Source: Thomasclavelia spiroformis (GTDB lineage: Bacteria; Bacillota_I; Bacilli_A; Erysipelotrichales; Coprobacillaceae). Taken from it: 64,000 nucleotides of DNA. The stretch is taken from NCBI GenBank assembly GCA_016901755.1, contig JACJKV010000003.1:1-64000 (forward strand), read 5' to 3'. Under the pieces are notes generated by a model. That model searched no databases. It was not told where the DNA came from and was given only the letters and a program-made list of their open reading frames with translations. Shown piece after piece: positions 46,593-54,976 of this stretch. A program made the translations under genes and the position numbers. Each line of letters opens with the position of its first letter. The stretch's first letter is position 1.

Positions 46593-47232
46593 ATTGAAAT
46601 AATGCTCTACCAATTCTAACAAAAGTAGACCCTTCCTCTAAGGCAATGTGATAATCCTGAGACATTCCCATTGACAGAATATCCAATTGATATTGAGGAT
46701 GATCGTGCTGCAGCTGTTTTAATAAAGCTGCTGTTTTCTGAAAATAAATTCTGGTTTGTTCGGGATCAATATTAGGTGCCATCATCATTAAACCACGAAG
46801 TTCAATATGTGGACACTCTTTCAGTAACATCATAGCTTCATCAATTTCATGAAGATCAAAGCCCTGTTTTGACTCTTCATCAGCAATATTAACTTCGATT
46901 AATATATCCATTGTTTTATTTATTTTTTTAGCCTGCTTTTCAATTTCTTTGATTAACTTCAAAGTATTGACCGAATGGATCAGTTCTACTTTATCAATGA
47001 TATATTTTACTTTATTCGTTTGTAAAGTTCCTATAAAATGCCAATGCCCCTGTCCATGATATTTTTCATATTTTTCCAAAAAAGCCTGAACCCGATTTTC
47101 ACCAAAATATTTAACCCCTAACTGTTCTAGTTTTTCTATTTCCTTTTCATCAACATATTTAGTAGCTGCGACCAAATGTTCACTACCTGTTTCTTCTAAA
47201 ATATCTTTTACTGCCTGTTCATTTACTATCAT
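46591..47232 (-). CDS. PLP homeostasis protein (YggS/PLPBP)
   Basis: A 213-residue pyridoxal-phosphate-binding protein with the fold of the alanine-racemase N-terminal domain. It shows LVAATKYVD (PLP lysine), KYFGENRVQ, WHFIGTLQTNKVKYI, GLMMMAP, and the C-terminal SMGMSQDYHIALEEGSTFVRIGRALF. It buffers free PLP rather than acting as an enzyme. I use ATG 47232 spaced from AGGTG; an upstream GTG adds three residues. It sits alone between the B12 operon and the MarR-activase operon, unlike its usual place beside sepF/ylmG in cell-division clusters. Confidence 0.93.
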   Translation of the reverse strand: MIVNEQAVKDILEETGSEHLVAATKYVDEKEIEKLEQLGVKYFGENRVQAFLEKYEKYHGQGHWHFIGTLQTNKVKYIIDKVELIHSVNTLKLIKEIEKQAKKINKTMDILIEVNIADEESKQGFDLHEIDEAMMLLKECPHIELRGLMMMAPNIDPEQTRIYFQKTAALLKQLQHDHPQYQLDILSMGMSQDYHIALEEGSTFVRIGRALFQ

Positions 47233-47288
47233 ATTTAACACCTGTCTTTCGTAAATGTATTTTATAACATTTTTTGATCAATGTATAG

Positions 47289-47822
47289 TTAATGATAAAG
47301 CGACTTCTGTAATTCCCTTTGAAACAGTTTCATTAATAGTGGAGCACACAAAAGATAAAACACAAAATTACCCACTGCATGAAAAGTATCAAACAGCAAT
47401 CCCGCCAGATAATAAACAATATATAAACTAAAGCCACCTAACATCAGCTGTTCAAGGGATACGATAATGCCAAAAACATAGCCCATTAAAAAAGCAAAAA
47501 CAGCCATCACGATAAGCGGTGGTTCTTTTTTTCTGACTCGCCATAATCCCACAAATATATCCGTCAGCAAGCAAATAGTAACCCAGGCTAAGCTCTGGAA
47601 AAAAGTCCAGGTACCCATTCCTAAAAACAGATTAGATACAATCGTCGTCACAACCGATAATTTCACACCAAAAGCCAAGCCAAATAACATTACAGAAATA
47701 ATGATAATGGAAGTCACTGGTTTAAAGTTTGGTAAAAACTGTAAATATATTCTTGATGCTATATTGACTGCAGCCAATATAGCAATCAAGGCAATTTCTT
47801 TTACTTTTGTCATTTCAATCAT
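47289..47822 (-). CDS. ECF transporter S component (probable cobalamin-uptake subunit)
   Basis: A 177-residue integral membrane protein with about six helices and the ECF S-component look: VKEIALIAILAAVNIASRI at the N-terminus (the AxxxA coupling helix), then charged loops. The substrate-specific subunit pairs with shared EcfA/A'/T, which are not in the window. It is the third gene of an operon led by a cobalamin riboswitch and two proteins that together mimic transcobalamin. Cobalamin or a cobinamide is therefore the likely solute; this is inference from regulation and neighbours, not from a specificity motif. Confidence 0.85.
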   Translation of the reverse strand: MIEMTKVKEIALIAILAAVNIASRIYLQFLPNFKPVTSIIIISVMLFGLAFGVKLSVVTTIVSNLFLGMGTWTFFQSLAWVTICLLTDIFVGLWRVRKKEPPLIVMAVFAFLMGYVFGIIVSLEQLMLGGFSLYIVYYLAGLLFDTFHAVGNFVFYLLCAPLLMKLFQRELQKSLYH

Positions 47823-47831
47823 AGTAAACCT

Positions 47832-48530
47832 CTAGTATAAGTAAATCCATTCTATTTGATCTGTAGATTTTAAGATTTTTTTATCAGCGCTTGTTCCAAC
47901 ATGACTTCCATTAATTTCATAAACCCAACCATTATTCGCATTACCTCCGTAATTAGCGGCTTTTAATCCGCCAATATTAACAACATACATACCATATTGA
48001 CTCTCTATAGCCTGAAACTCAATATGATGCTGTTTGGTTGCTGATATCAAAACATCATAGACTGTTTGTCCATCCTGGATTGTTATATTTTCTTGGAGAA
48101 CATAACTTCCTTTTCCTTTAATGACCAGATTATAACTAACTGTTTCTACTGGTTTTGATGAATTGTTTTGTGTTTCTTCTGATGGCTGTGACGAAGCTGT
48201 TATATTGCTATTCTGTTGTGTAGAACTGCTCTGGTTTGTTGATTTTTTTTCTGATGTTTTATTAGTTGTTTGTGAAGTATCTGTTGTACTTTTTGATTCT
48301 TCCTCATTCTCTGTTTTACTTTCTTGTACACTTGTTTCATTTTCATCATTTTCCTGAGTAGCTTTAACATCATTTTCATTTGTTTTTGCTGCTGTCTTTT
48401 TTTCTTCTTTATGAGATATAACCTGATTGTCTGCCTGGTTAGACCAAAATGTCTGTTTAATTCCTACTGACACAATGAATACAAAACAAACTGCTAAAAA
48501 TACAATCAGATATTTTTTTGTTTTATTCAT
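47832..48530 (-). CDS. Anchored DUF4430 (transcobalamin beta-domain-like) protein
   Basis: A 232-residue surface protein. An N-terminal membrane anchor or signal (residues 7-25) is followed by a 90-residue Ser/Thr/Asn/Glu-rich linker (residues about 35-130) that would reach through the wall, then a DUF4430 domain (about 132-232: TVYDVL, GMYVVNIGGLKAANYG, GWVYEINGSHVGTSADK, IEWIYLY). DUF4430 is the fold of the C-terminal beta-domain of intrinsic factor and transcobalamin, which covers the face of bound cobalamin. Between the alpha-domain gene and the S component in the riboswitch operon. A co-receptor role is inferred. Confidence 0.85.
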   Translation of the reverse strand: MNKTKKYLIVFLAVCFVFIVSVGIKQTFWSNQADNQVISHKEEKKTAAKTNENDVKATQENDENETSVQESKTENEEESKSTTDTSQTTNKTSEKKSTNQSSSTQQNSNITASSQPSEETQNNSSKPVETVSYNLVIKGKGSYVLQENITIQDGQTVYDVLISATKQHHIEFQAIESQYGMYVVNIGGLKAANYGGNANNGWVYEINGSHVGTSADKKILKSTDQIEWIYLY

Positions 48531-48545
48531 AATCTTGACTCCTAT

Positions 48546-48577
48546 AGAAAAAGTACATAAATATTATGTACTTTTTA
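48546..48577 (-). terminator. Intergenic stem-loop within the B12 operon
   Basis: AAAAAGTACATAA and TTATGTACTTTTT form a near-perfect stem between the alpha-domain gene and the DUF4430 gene, ending just before the AGGAGTC ribosome site. The short T-run on the minus strand suggests partial termination or mRNA processing that would lower downstream expression. Confidence 0.6.
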
Positions 48578-49849
48578 TAATTCTGATTTTTTTCGTGTTA
48601 AATAAACGATACACATTCCAGAAATTGTTACAACAGATACATATAATAAAATGTTTGTCTGATCCGATGTATCAACAGATTGAATAGCTCCATTTCCTGT
48701 AGCTGCAACAAACTGATCTTTATATTCATCGCCACATAAACTACATTTATGTAAAGTATATCCTTGTGAATCAGCAGTTGGTGCTACAACTGTTGTTACA
48801 TACTGATGATCAAGCTGTTTTAATACTGTTTCTTCCTGATGACCACAAATCATACATTCTTTCACTTCTTTTCCATCATGATTGCATGTTGCATCTTCAT
48901 GACTTACAACTGTATAAACATGATCTCCATTTTTTATAAGCTGTTTAAAGTAATATAAAGATATTACGGCACTAGTAGTTGAATATTGATTTACACTTTG
49001 ATTATTGGTATAACCAAACAATCCAGAATTTTCAGTTTCAAAATTTTGAATAAGTAATGAATATATTCTGTATGCCTGATCTATATTTCCTATTGCTGAA
49101 AATGCCATCATTGCATAGGCTGTTGAATCAGCATTAACATAGTTTGTATATTTTTCTTCACCAATAAATCCATTTTCTCTTTCGTAATTTAAAATCAGTT
49201 TTTGAGCATCATCTACATATTGGACATAGTTTTCTTTCACTGATAAAAGTGAAGTTAAAAATATACTGGTATTATCGCAAGAATAACCAAAATTATCCAT
49301 TCCTTTTCCTAATGTGTAATATTTTTCAATAAACTGATCAGTAATTTTAAGTTTATATTCCGAATTAGCAGCTTCAATAGCCAAACGATAATAATATTGA
49401 CTTGCACTGGCTAAAGAAAAATCAACATTTTCAAATGCCTTAACTATATTATATCCTTCAAAATTTTTTGGATCGACTCCTAATTCACGCAACACTAAAA
49501 TAACTGCTCCATAAAGTCCTAAATCATTTTCGTTTTCAGTACCATAATAAGCTGATACAATTTTACCATGATGAGTATCTAAATGATTTTTTAAATCATT
49601 TAAGTAATTATTTTTTAACTGATCACTGATTTTTGCCCCTGATCTTATGTAATTTAAAAAATTAGATGATGAACTAACATCGAATGTCTGTTTTCCATAT
49701 ACATAATCTCCGGCATTTTTTAATTTTGTTTCTACTTCCTGTAGAAATTCTTCATGTGTCGATTGTTTTGCCTGAACAATACTTAATGATGAAAAACTCA
49801 TCATTAATACAAGACTGCAGGCAAGCAATCCACTAACTATTTTTTTCAT
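48575..49849 (-). CDS. Exported alpha/alpha-toroid protein (transcobalamin alpha-domain-like)
   Basis: A 424-residue surface protein. Signal peptide 1-27 (ACSLVLMMSFSSLSIVQA). Residues about 30-310 are helical repeats of an alpha6/alpha6 toroid (YYRLAIEAANSEYKLKITDQF, NFGYSCDNTSIFLTSLLSV, ADSTAYAMMAFSAIGNIDQAYRI, GLFGYTNNQSVNQYSTTSAVISL), the prenyltransferase-like fold also used by transcobalamin and intrinsic factor. Two Cys-pair modules follow (ECMICG and KCSLCG, about 315-385), then a C-terminal membrane helix with KKSEL tail. No LPXTG is present. First gene after the cobalamin riboswitch. A cobalamin-binding role is inferred from regulation plus the partner DUF4430 gene. Confidence 0.82.
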   Translation of the reverse strand: MKKIVSGLLACSLVLMMSFSSLSIVQAKQSTHEEFLQEVETKLKNAGDYVYGKQTFDVSSSSNFLNYIRSGAKISDQLKNNYLNDLKNHLDTHHGKIVSAYYGTENENDLGLYGAVILVLRELGVDPKNFEGYNIVKAFENVDFSLASASQYYYRLAIEAANSEYKLKITDQFIEKYYTLGKGMDNFGYSCDNTSIFLTSLLSVKENYVQYVDDAQKLILNYERENGFIGEEKYTNYVNADSTAYAMMAFSAIGNIDQAYRIYSLLIQNFETENSGLFGYTNNQSVNQYSTTSAVISLYYFKQLIKNGDHVYTVVSHEDATCNHDGKEVKECMICGHQEETVLKQLDHQYVTTVVAPTADSQGYTLHKCSLCGDEYKDQFVAATGNGAIQSVDTSDQTNILLYVSVVTISGMCIVYLTRKKSEL

Positions 49850-49883
49850 TTTCCTTCCCCTTTCAAATTAAATAACTTCCAAA

Positions 49884-50080
49884 TAAAAACTGGGCGCAGT
49901 TATCCCAGTTATACCCAGAAGAACTACTTTATACTCCGTAAAGTCTATTCTTAGATATAGGCAAGTATTCCGGCTCTGTTTCATCGTTTAAGCGTCTTCC
50001 CAGTTTCCCAGTGACATTTGTGCTTATTCTCTACATTACGGCTGCGGGACAGCTCAGGTTTTTCACCTGATTCCTTTTTA
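49884..50080 (-). promoter_or_regulatory. Cobalamin riboswitch with terminator
   Basis: Read on the minus strand: GAATCAGGTGAAAAACCTGA (P3-type start), GTCCCGCAGCC, TCACTGGGAAACTGGGAAG (conserved J-region), GATGAAACAGAGCCGGAATA and CTTGCC (B12-box). This is the conserved core of adenosylcobalamin-type riboswitches. The expression platform ends in the intrinsic terminator ACTGGG-ATAACTGCG-CCCAGT followed by TTTTATTT (about 49884-49912), which can be replaced by an alternative CTGGG pairing just upstream. It precedes the alpha-domain gene by 35 bp, so cobalamin should shut down the operon. Confidence 0.9.
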
Positions 50081-50163
50081 ATTTATATACAAAACGTATA
50101 TAAAACCTATAAATATTATTCAATTTTACTTTGTATAGACGTATTATAATATAGTTTTTACAT

Positions 50164-50196
50164 AAAGAAAAGATAAGGATTTCTCCTTATCTTATT
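50164..50196 (-). terminator. Terminator of metG
   Basis: AAGATAAGGA-GAAA-TCCTTATCTT followed by TTCTTTATG on the minus strand; overlaps the metG stop. Confidence 0.85.
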
Positions 50197-52136
50197 TTTG
50201 TTCCATTTGGCAGATTCTGAATTGAAACAACTTCGATATCTTTTTTATCACCACCAGCTAAAATCATACCTTGTGATTCTACACCTCTTAATTTTGCTGG
50301 TTTTAAATTAGAAACAACGATAACCTTTTTACCAACAAACTCTTCTGGGCTATAGGCATCTGCTATTCCACTGACAATTTGTCTTGTTTCATTTCCTAAA
50401 TCAATCTGACTGACTAATAGTTTATTAGCGTTAGGATGTTTTTCACATTTAACAACAGTTCCTACTGTTAATTCAACTTTAGCAAAATCATCGATTGTTA
50501 TTTCTGCTTTCTTTTCTTCTTTTGTTTCTTTTTTAACTGCTTTGACAGATGCTTTCTGTTTTTCTTCAATGATTGCAACTTTTTTAGCAATTTCTTTAGC
50601 ATCCAGTCTGGCAAATAACATTTCTGGTTTTTCAACAACTTTAGTACCTGAACGATATTTTCCAAATTCTTTTAAGCTATCAAGATCACGCTGATCAGTA
50701 TTGATCTGATCTAAAATTTTAGTTGATGTTGATGGAATATATGGATAAAGCATAACTGCTGAAAAACGAATAGCTTCAATCAGATTATATAAAACTGTTG
50801 CTAGACGATCTTTCTTAGTTTCATCTTTAGCCAGTACCCATGGCATTGTTTCATCAATATATTTATTAGTTCTTCTCAGTAAATTAAAGATTTCATCTAA
50901 TGCATTAGATGCTTTAAACTCATCCATTTTAGCAATCGATTTTCCTGGCATTGCCAGCGCCATATTTTTAAGTTCTTCATCTACAGCTTCATTAACGTTT
51001 TTATTTTCAACGATACCACCAAAATACTTATTAGACATTGCAATCGTTCTATTAACCAGATTTCCTAATACATTAGCCAGATCACTGTTAATTCTTTCAA
51101 CTAAAAGATCCCAGGTAATACTTCCATCATTATCATAAGGAATTTCATGAAGAACAAAATATCTGACTGCATCTACACCAAATATATCTACCAGATCATC
51201 AGCATAGATCACATTTCCTTTTGATTTAGACATTTTTCCTTCACCCTGTAATAGCCAAGGATGTCCAAAAACCTGTTTAGGTAAAGGGATATCTAATGCC
51301 ATCAGCATAATTGGCCAATAGATCGTATGGAATCGGACGATATCTTTTCCAATTAAATGTAAATCAGCTGGCCAGAATTTTTTATACAGTTCACCATGAT
51401 TACCATCAACATCATAACCTAAACCAGTAATATAGTTTGTTAATGCATCGATCCATACATAAACAACGTGTTTAGGATCAAAATCTACTGGGATTGACCA
51501 TCTAAATGATGTACGAGACACACATAAATCCTGTAACCCTGGTTTTAAGAAGTTATTCATCATTTCATTTTTACGTGATACTGGCTGAATAAATTCTGGA
51601 TGTTCTTCAATATGTCTTATCAGGCGATCCTGATATTTTGATAATTTAAAGAAGTATGCTTCTTCTTTAGCATCATGAACTTCTCCTCCACAATCAGGAC
51701 ATTTTCCATCAACTAATTGTGATTCTGTAAAGAATGATTCACAAGCCGTACAGTATTTACCTTCATAGTGTCCTAAATAAATATCTCCCTGATCATACAG
51801 TTTTTTAAATATCTTCTGAACCTGTTTTTCATGATATGGATCAGTTGTACGAATAAAACGGTCATATGAAGTATCCATCATATCCCAAATATTTTTAACA
51901 ACTCCTGCTACTTTATCAACATAAGCTTTAGGTTCTACTCCTGCTTCCTGTGCTTTAATTTCTATTTTCTGTCCATGTTCATCAGTCCCAGTTTGAAAAT
52001 ATACATTATATCCTTCCTGTCTTTTAAATCTGGCGATAGCATCAGCTAAAATAATTTCATAAGTATTTCCAATATGTGGTTTTCCTGATGTATAAGTTAT
52101 CGCTGTTGTTAAATAATAATCTTTTGCATCTTTCAT
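50187..52136 (-). CDS. metG: Methionyl-tRNA synthetase
   Basis: A 649-residue class I aminoacyl-tRNA synthetase. HIGH motif TSGKPHIGNTYE (residues about 17-28), FQTGTDEHGQKIE, a Cys-knuckle zinc site (CTACESFFTESQ and CPDCGGEVH), WPADLHLIGKDIVRFH, KMSKSKGN (KMSKS), and a C-terminal tRNA-binding OB domain (about 545-649, KVELTVGTVVKCEKHPNA). Length matches B. subtilis MetS. It is preceded by a T-box leader. It is separated here from tatD, its usual follower. Confidence 0.97.
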   Translation of the reverse strand: MKDAKDYYLTTAITYTSGKPHIGNTYEIILADAIARFKRQEGYNVYFQTGTDEHGQKIEIKAQEAGVEPKAYVDKVAGVVKNIWDMMDTSYDRFIRTTDPYHEKQVQKIFKKLYDQGDIYLGHYEGKYCTACESFFTESQLVDGKCPDCGGEVHDAKEEAYFFKLSKYQDRLIRHIEEHPEFIQPVSRKNEMMNNFLKPGLQDLCVSRTSFRWSIPVDFDPKHVVYVWIDALTNYITGLGYDVDGNHGELYKKFWPADLHLIGKDIVRFHTIYWPIMLMALDIPLPKQVFGHPWLLQGEGKMSKSKGNVIYADDLVDIFGVDAVRYFVLHEIPYDNDGSITWDLLVERINSDLANVLGNLVNRTIAMSNKYFGGIVENKNVNEAVDEELKNMALAMPGKSIAKMDEFKASNALDEIFNLLRRTNKYIDETMPWVLAKDETKKDRLATVLYNLIEAIRFSAVMLYPYIPSTSTKILDQINTDQRDLDSLKEFGKYRSGTKVVEKPEMLFARLDAKEIAKKVAIIEEKQKASVKAVKKETKEEKKAEITIDDFAKVELTVGTVVKCEKHPNANKLLVSQIDLGNETRQIVSGIADAYSPEEFVGKKVIVVSNLKPAKLRGVESQGMILAGGDKKDIEVVSIQNLPNGTKIR

Positions 52137-52146
52137 CTTATAAACC

Positions 52147-52375
52147 CTCCTTATAAATAAAAAAAGTCCTTATAAAAGGACGAATGATCGCGGTACCACC
52201 TTTTTTACACATTACTGTGTCACTCAAAACTTTAACGCAGTTAACGATTATCTCTAACTATTCAAGATAATTGCTCATGGCCCATCACTCAAAGTTCCGC
52301 ATACTGATTTTCACCAACCATCAGCTCTCTAAATGTTTTCCTTTGACATTTTCCAATCTCAGCTTTTTTTATTCT
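52147..52375 (-). promoter_or_regulatory. T-box leader of metG
   Basis: On the minus strand the leader shows AGAGAGCTGATGGTTGGTGA (AG-bulge and GNUG-type stem I elements), a stem I specifier region around AATCAGTATGCGGAA containing an ATG (Met) triplet, the anti-terminator motif AAGGTGGTACCGCG, and the terminator GTCCTTTTATAAGGAC followed by seven Ts (52158 downward). Uncharged initiator/elongator tRNA-Met should stabilise the antiterminator and switch metG on. Confidence 0.94.
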
Positions 52376-52412
52376 TTTTAACTTTATCAAACTACTTTTA
52401 TCTTGTCAATTA

Positions 52413-52428
52413 TGTTTCACGTGAAACA
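52413..52428. promoter_or_regulatory. parS site
   Basis: TGTTTCACGTGAAACA, a perfect palindrome matching the bacterial parS consensus (TGTTNCACGTGAAACA), about 38 bp upstream of the T-box element. Confidence 0.95.
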
Positions 52429-52650
52429 GTATTTTTATTATTATTCCATCTATGACTATCTCTAATCTTTACTCAAAAATATTTGATCTTCTTGTTTTTA
52501 TCTAAACATATGTATATTAGATTATTATAGATATAATTATTTTATCTTGATATCATCATTTAATTTTAAAGAACAATTAACTTTGAATTATGAAACAGAT
52601 TATTTGTCATTAATACTTACTTTATTTTTATGTTTCACGTGAAACATAAA
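52429..52650. other. Intergenic region around parS sites
   Basis: About 220 bp of AT-rich DNA between the metG leader and the deacetylase gene, with a parS copy at each end. No small gene was supported. It should hold the metG promoter on the minus strand. Confidence 0.4.
52631..52646. promoter_or_regulatory. parS site
   Basis: TGTTTCACGTGAAACA, identical to the previous copy and 218 bp away, just past the deacetylase terminator. Confidence 0.95.
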
Positions 52651-52692
52651 AAAACTGCTAATCAGGTTCATCAGAACCAGTATTAACAGTTT
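52651..52692 (-). terminator. Terminator of the polysaccharide deacetylase gene
   Basis: AAACTGTTAATA...TGGTTC-TGAT-GAACC...ATTAGCAGTTT followed by TTTTATG on the minus strand; long imperfect stem with a strong inner GGTTC/GAACC. Confidence 0.85.
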
Positions 52693-52703
52693 AATGAGTA
52701 TTG

Positions 52704-54026
52704 TTATTTATATTGTGCATGTCCTTTATATTTTAACAGATCAGAAACAGTTACAAATTCATATCCATCCTGACTTAGCTTTTCCAATGCCATTTCTAAT
52801 CCAGCTACAGAATTTTCATGAATATCATGTATTAATACGATATTGCCATCTCCAGATTTTGCTTTTGCATCTCTAATGATATTATCACAAATAATTTGTG
52901 CTCCGTTTGCATTTTTGCTGTATCGCCAGTCTTCAGTATCTCCATCCCATAAAATCATGGTCAGATCATAAGAATTCAAAGCGTTTTTAACTGTATCATT
53001 TTTTAAACCATAAGGTGGTCTTACCAATGTTGGTTCACTGCCTGTTATTTTAAAACATGCATCTTGTGTTTTTTTGATTTCTTCATCCAGTTTTGCAGCA
53101 TCCAGTTTGGTAAGCTGAGCATGCGAATAAGTATGACTGGCAACTTCATGCCCTCTTTCGTAAACATCTTTAACTACATCTGGATTTTTATCCATTTTTT
53201 CACCTAACTGAAAGAATGTACCACGACCACCATATTTTTCAAATGCATCCATGGCGCGAGCAGTCAGAGTTTTATGTGGCCCATCATCCAATGTAATAGC
53301 AACCATTTTTTTGTTTTTATCGATTTCAGGATACTTTGGTGCTTTTACATCTAGAGGTACATCTGATGGGATATTTTTGTTTGCTAATTTGATATAGCTT
53401 TTATTTGCTTCATATTCAATTGTAATTCCATCTTCCATATTTTCTTTTGGATAATATGTAAAGCTTTTTTCATCTATCTTAATATCTGTTGAATTTTTGT
53501 CATAGTTTTCAGTTCCTAAACTTCTAAATAAATCACTGTACTTACCATGCAGACAATCTTTTAAAGCAACTAACTGTTTAGTTTGAGTATTATAACTCAT
53601 GATTTTTTTTGTTTGAGTGGCTTTTTCTGTCTTTTCATCAATTCGTTTAAAGTCATATTCGATGACAACATATTGCTTATATATATAGGATGATGAATAA
53701 TCCATATATAAGATATCTTTCTGATCATCTTTTTTCTTTTCTTTATTGATCATATCTTCATAAGTTTCTTTGACAATGTTATTTAAAGTTTTATCTTTAA
53801 ATTGTGGATAAAAAACCGATATAAAAAAATGATCATTGCTTGCTTCGTAATTTTCAACTTCACCATACTTTTTATTTGTTTCTACATAAGTACGATAATC
53901 ATCATATTTATCTCCTTTAAAGAAGAGAAAATATACGCCAGCAATAATAATAACAACAGACAACAATGTACAAATAACAGGTACTAATTTTAATTTATAT
54001 CTTCTTTTATGTCTATATACATACAT
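52704..54026 (-). CDS. Membrane-anchored polysaccharide deacetylase (NodB fold)
   Basis: A 440-residue protein with a basic N-terminus, one membrane anchor (residues about 15-38), an extracytoplasmic DUF3298/PdaC-like middle part (about 45-215), and a C-terminal NodB domain (about 235-430). Catalytic motifs: TLDDGPH (motif 1, Asp pair), HTYSH (metal His), RPPYG, WDGDTEDW, LIHDIH. It most likely deacetylates peptidoglycan sugars (PdaC/PgdA type), raising lysozyme resistance. Start ATG 54026 follows GGGGTGAAAAT. Single-gene unit bounded by parS on both sides. Confidence 0.92.
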   Translation of the reverse strand: MYVYRHKRRYKLKLVPVICTLLSVVIIIAGVYFLFFKGDKYDDYRTYVETNKKYGEVENYEASNDHFFISVFYPQFKDKTLNNIVKETYEDMINKEKKKDDQKDILYMDYSSSYIYKQYVVIEYDFKRIDEKTEKATQTKKIMSYNTQTKQLVALKDCLHGKYSDLFRSLGTENYDKNSTDIKIDEKSFTYYPKENMEDGITIEYEANKSYIKLANKNIPSDVPLDVKAPKYPEIDKNKKMVAITLDDGPHKTLTARAMDAFEKYGGRGTFFQLGEKMDKNPDVVKDVYERGHEVASHTYSHAQLTKLDAAKLDEEIKKTQDACFKITGSEPTLVRPPYGLKNDTVKNALNSYDLTMILWDGDTEDWRYSKNANGAQIICDNIIRDAKAKSGDGNIVLIHDIHENSVAGLEMALEKLSQDGYEFVTVSDLLKYKGHAQYK

Positions 54027-54096
54027 ATTTTCACCCCACCATAAATATAACATAGTTTGACATATTTGACTATTTTAATGGTATTTTTTCTTTTTT

Positions 54097-54112
54097 TGTT
54101 TCACGTGAAACA
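54097..54112. promoter_or_regulatory. parS site
   Basis: TGTTTCACGTGAAACA between the deacetylase and rsmI genes. Confidence 0.95.
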
Positions 54113-54142
54113 AAAAAAGAACACCACTTATGAATGGTATTC
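54112..54142 (-). terminator. Terminator of the tmk-rsmI operon
   Basis: GAATACCA, loop, TGGTGTTC followed by TTTTTTTG on the minus strand; it overlaps the last codons of rsmI and abuts a parS site. Confidence 0.82.
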
Positions 54143-54976
54143 TTTATATACTGCATTTTTATTTAGATTTCTTATTTTTGCTACTTCTTTAATAGCATCT
54201 TTAGTTGACATTCCTTTTTCAATAAAATGATCAACATCTTCTTTAATTGTTGTACTGAAAACAGTTTCCTCTACAGTTTCTTCATGACTTCCTTCAACAA
54301 CAATGACCATTTCACCTTTAAGTTCATCAGTTACAGCAATAATTTCACTGATCGAACCTCTAATTATCTCTTCATGCTTTTTAGTTAACTCACGACATAA
54401 TGCAATATGTCGATCTCCTAAAAATTCAAGCATTAATAACAATGTTTTTTTAATACGGTGTGGTGATTCATAAAAAACAATAGTTTCTTTATATTTTTTT
54501 AACTGTTCGAGTTCTTTCTTTTTCTTTTTATCACTATGATCTAAAAAGCCATAAAACATAAAAGGCTGTGGTGCAATTCCAGAAACAACCAATGCATCAA
54601 GACAGGCATTGCATCCTGAAATTGGTACAACATTGATATCCTGTTCAATAGCCTTTAATACCAGTTCATATCCTGGATCAGAAATAGCCGGATAACCAGC
54701 ATCACTGACTAAAGCGATATTATGTCCTTGTTCCAGTAAATGAATCAGTTTAGGAATAGATTGCTGTATGTTATGTTCATGATGTGAAATTAGCTTTGTA
54801 GAAATCTGAAAATGATTTAACAGTCTGATGGTATTACGGGTATCTTCCGCAGCAATATAATCAACTGTTTTTAAAATATGAAGGGCACGATATGTTATTT
54901 CGTCAAGATTACCTATTGGGGTCGCTACCAGATATAAGGTAGGCTGATTGTTTTCAAAACTTTTCTGTCTATTCAT
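54128..54976 (-). CDS. rsmI: 16S rRNA 2'-O-ribose C1402 methyltransferase RsmI
   Basis: A 282-residue tetrapyrrole-methylase-fold enzyme. TLYLVATPIGNLDEITYRAL at the N-terminus, DYIAAEDTRNT, ALVSDAGYPAISDPGYEL, FYESPHRI and LCRELTKKHEE are diagnostic. It methylates C1402 of 16S rRNA. Last gene of the tmk-holB-ricT-trmN6-rsmI run, overlapping trmN6 by 8 bp. Confidence 0.97.
   Translation of the reverse strand: MNRQKSFENNQPTLYLVATPIGNLDEITYRALHILKTVDYIAAEDTRNTIRLLNHFQISTKLISHHEHNIQQSIPKLIHLLEQGHNIALVSDAGYPAISDPGYELVLKAIEQDINVVPISGCNACLDALVVSGIAPQPFMFYGFLDHSDKKKKKELEQLKKYKETIVFYESPHRIKKTLLLMLEFLGDRHIALCRELTKKHEEIIRGSISEIIAVTDELKGEMVIVVEGSHEETVEETVFSTTIKEDVDHFIEKGMSTKDAIKEVAKIRNLNKNAVYKEYHS

Noticed and set aside
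48575-48700. LPXTG sortase signal at the C-terminus of the toroid protein
   Set aside because: The C-terminal membrane helix and basic tail are there, but no LPXTG-like pentapeptide precedes them.
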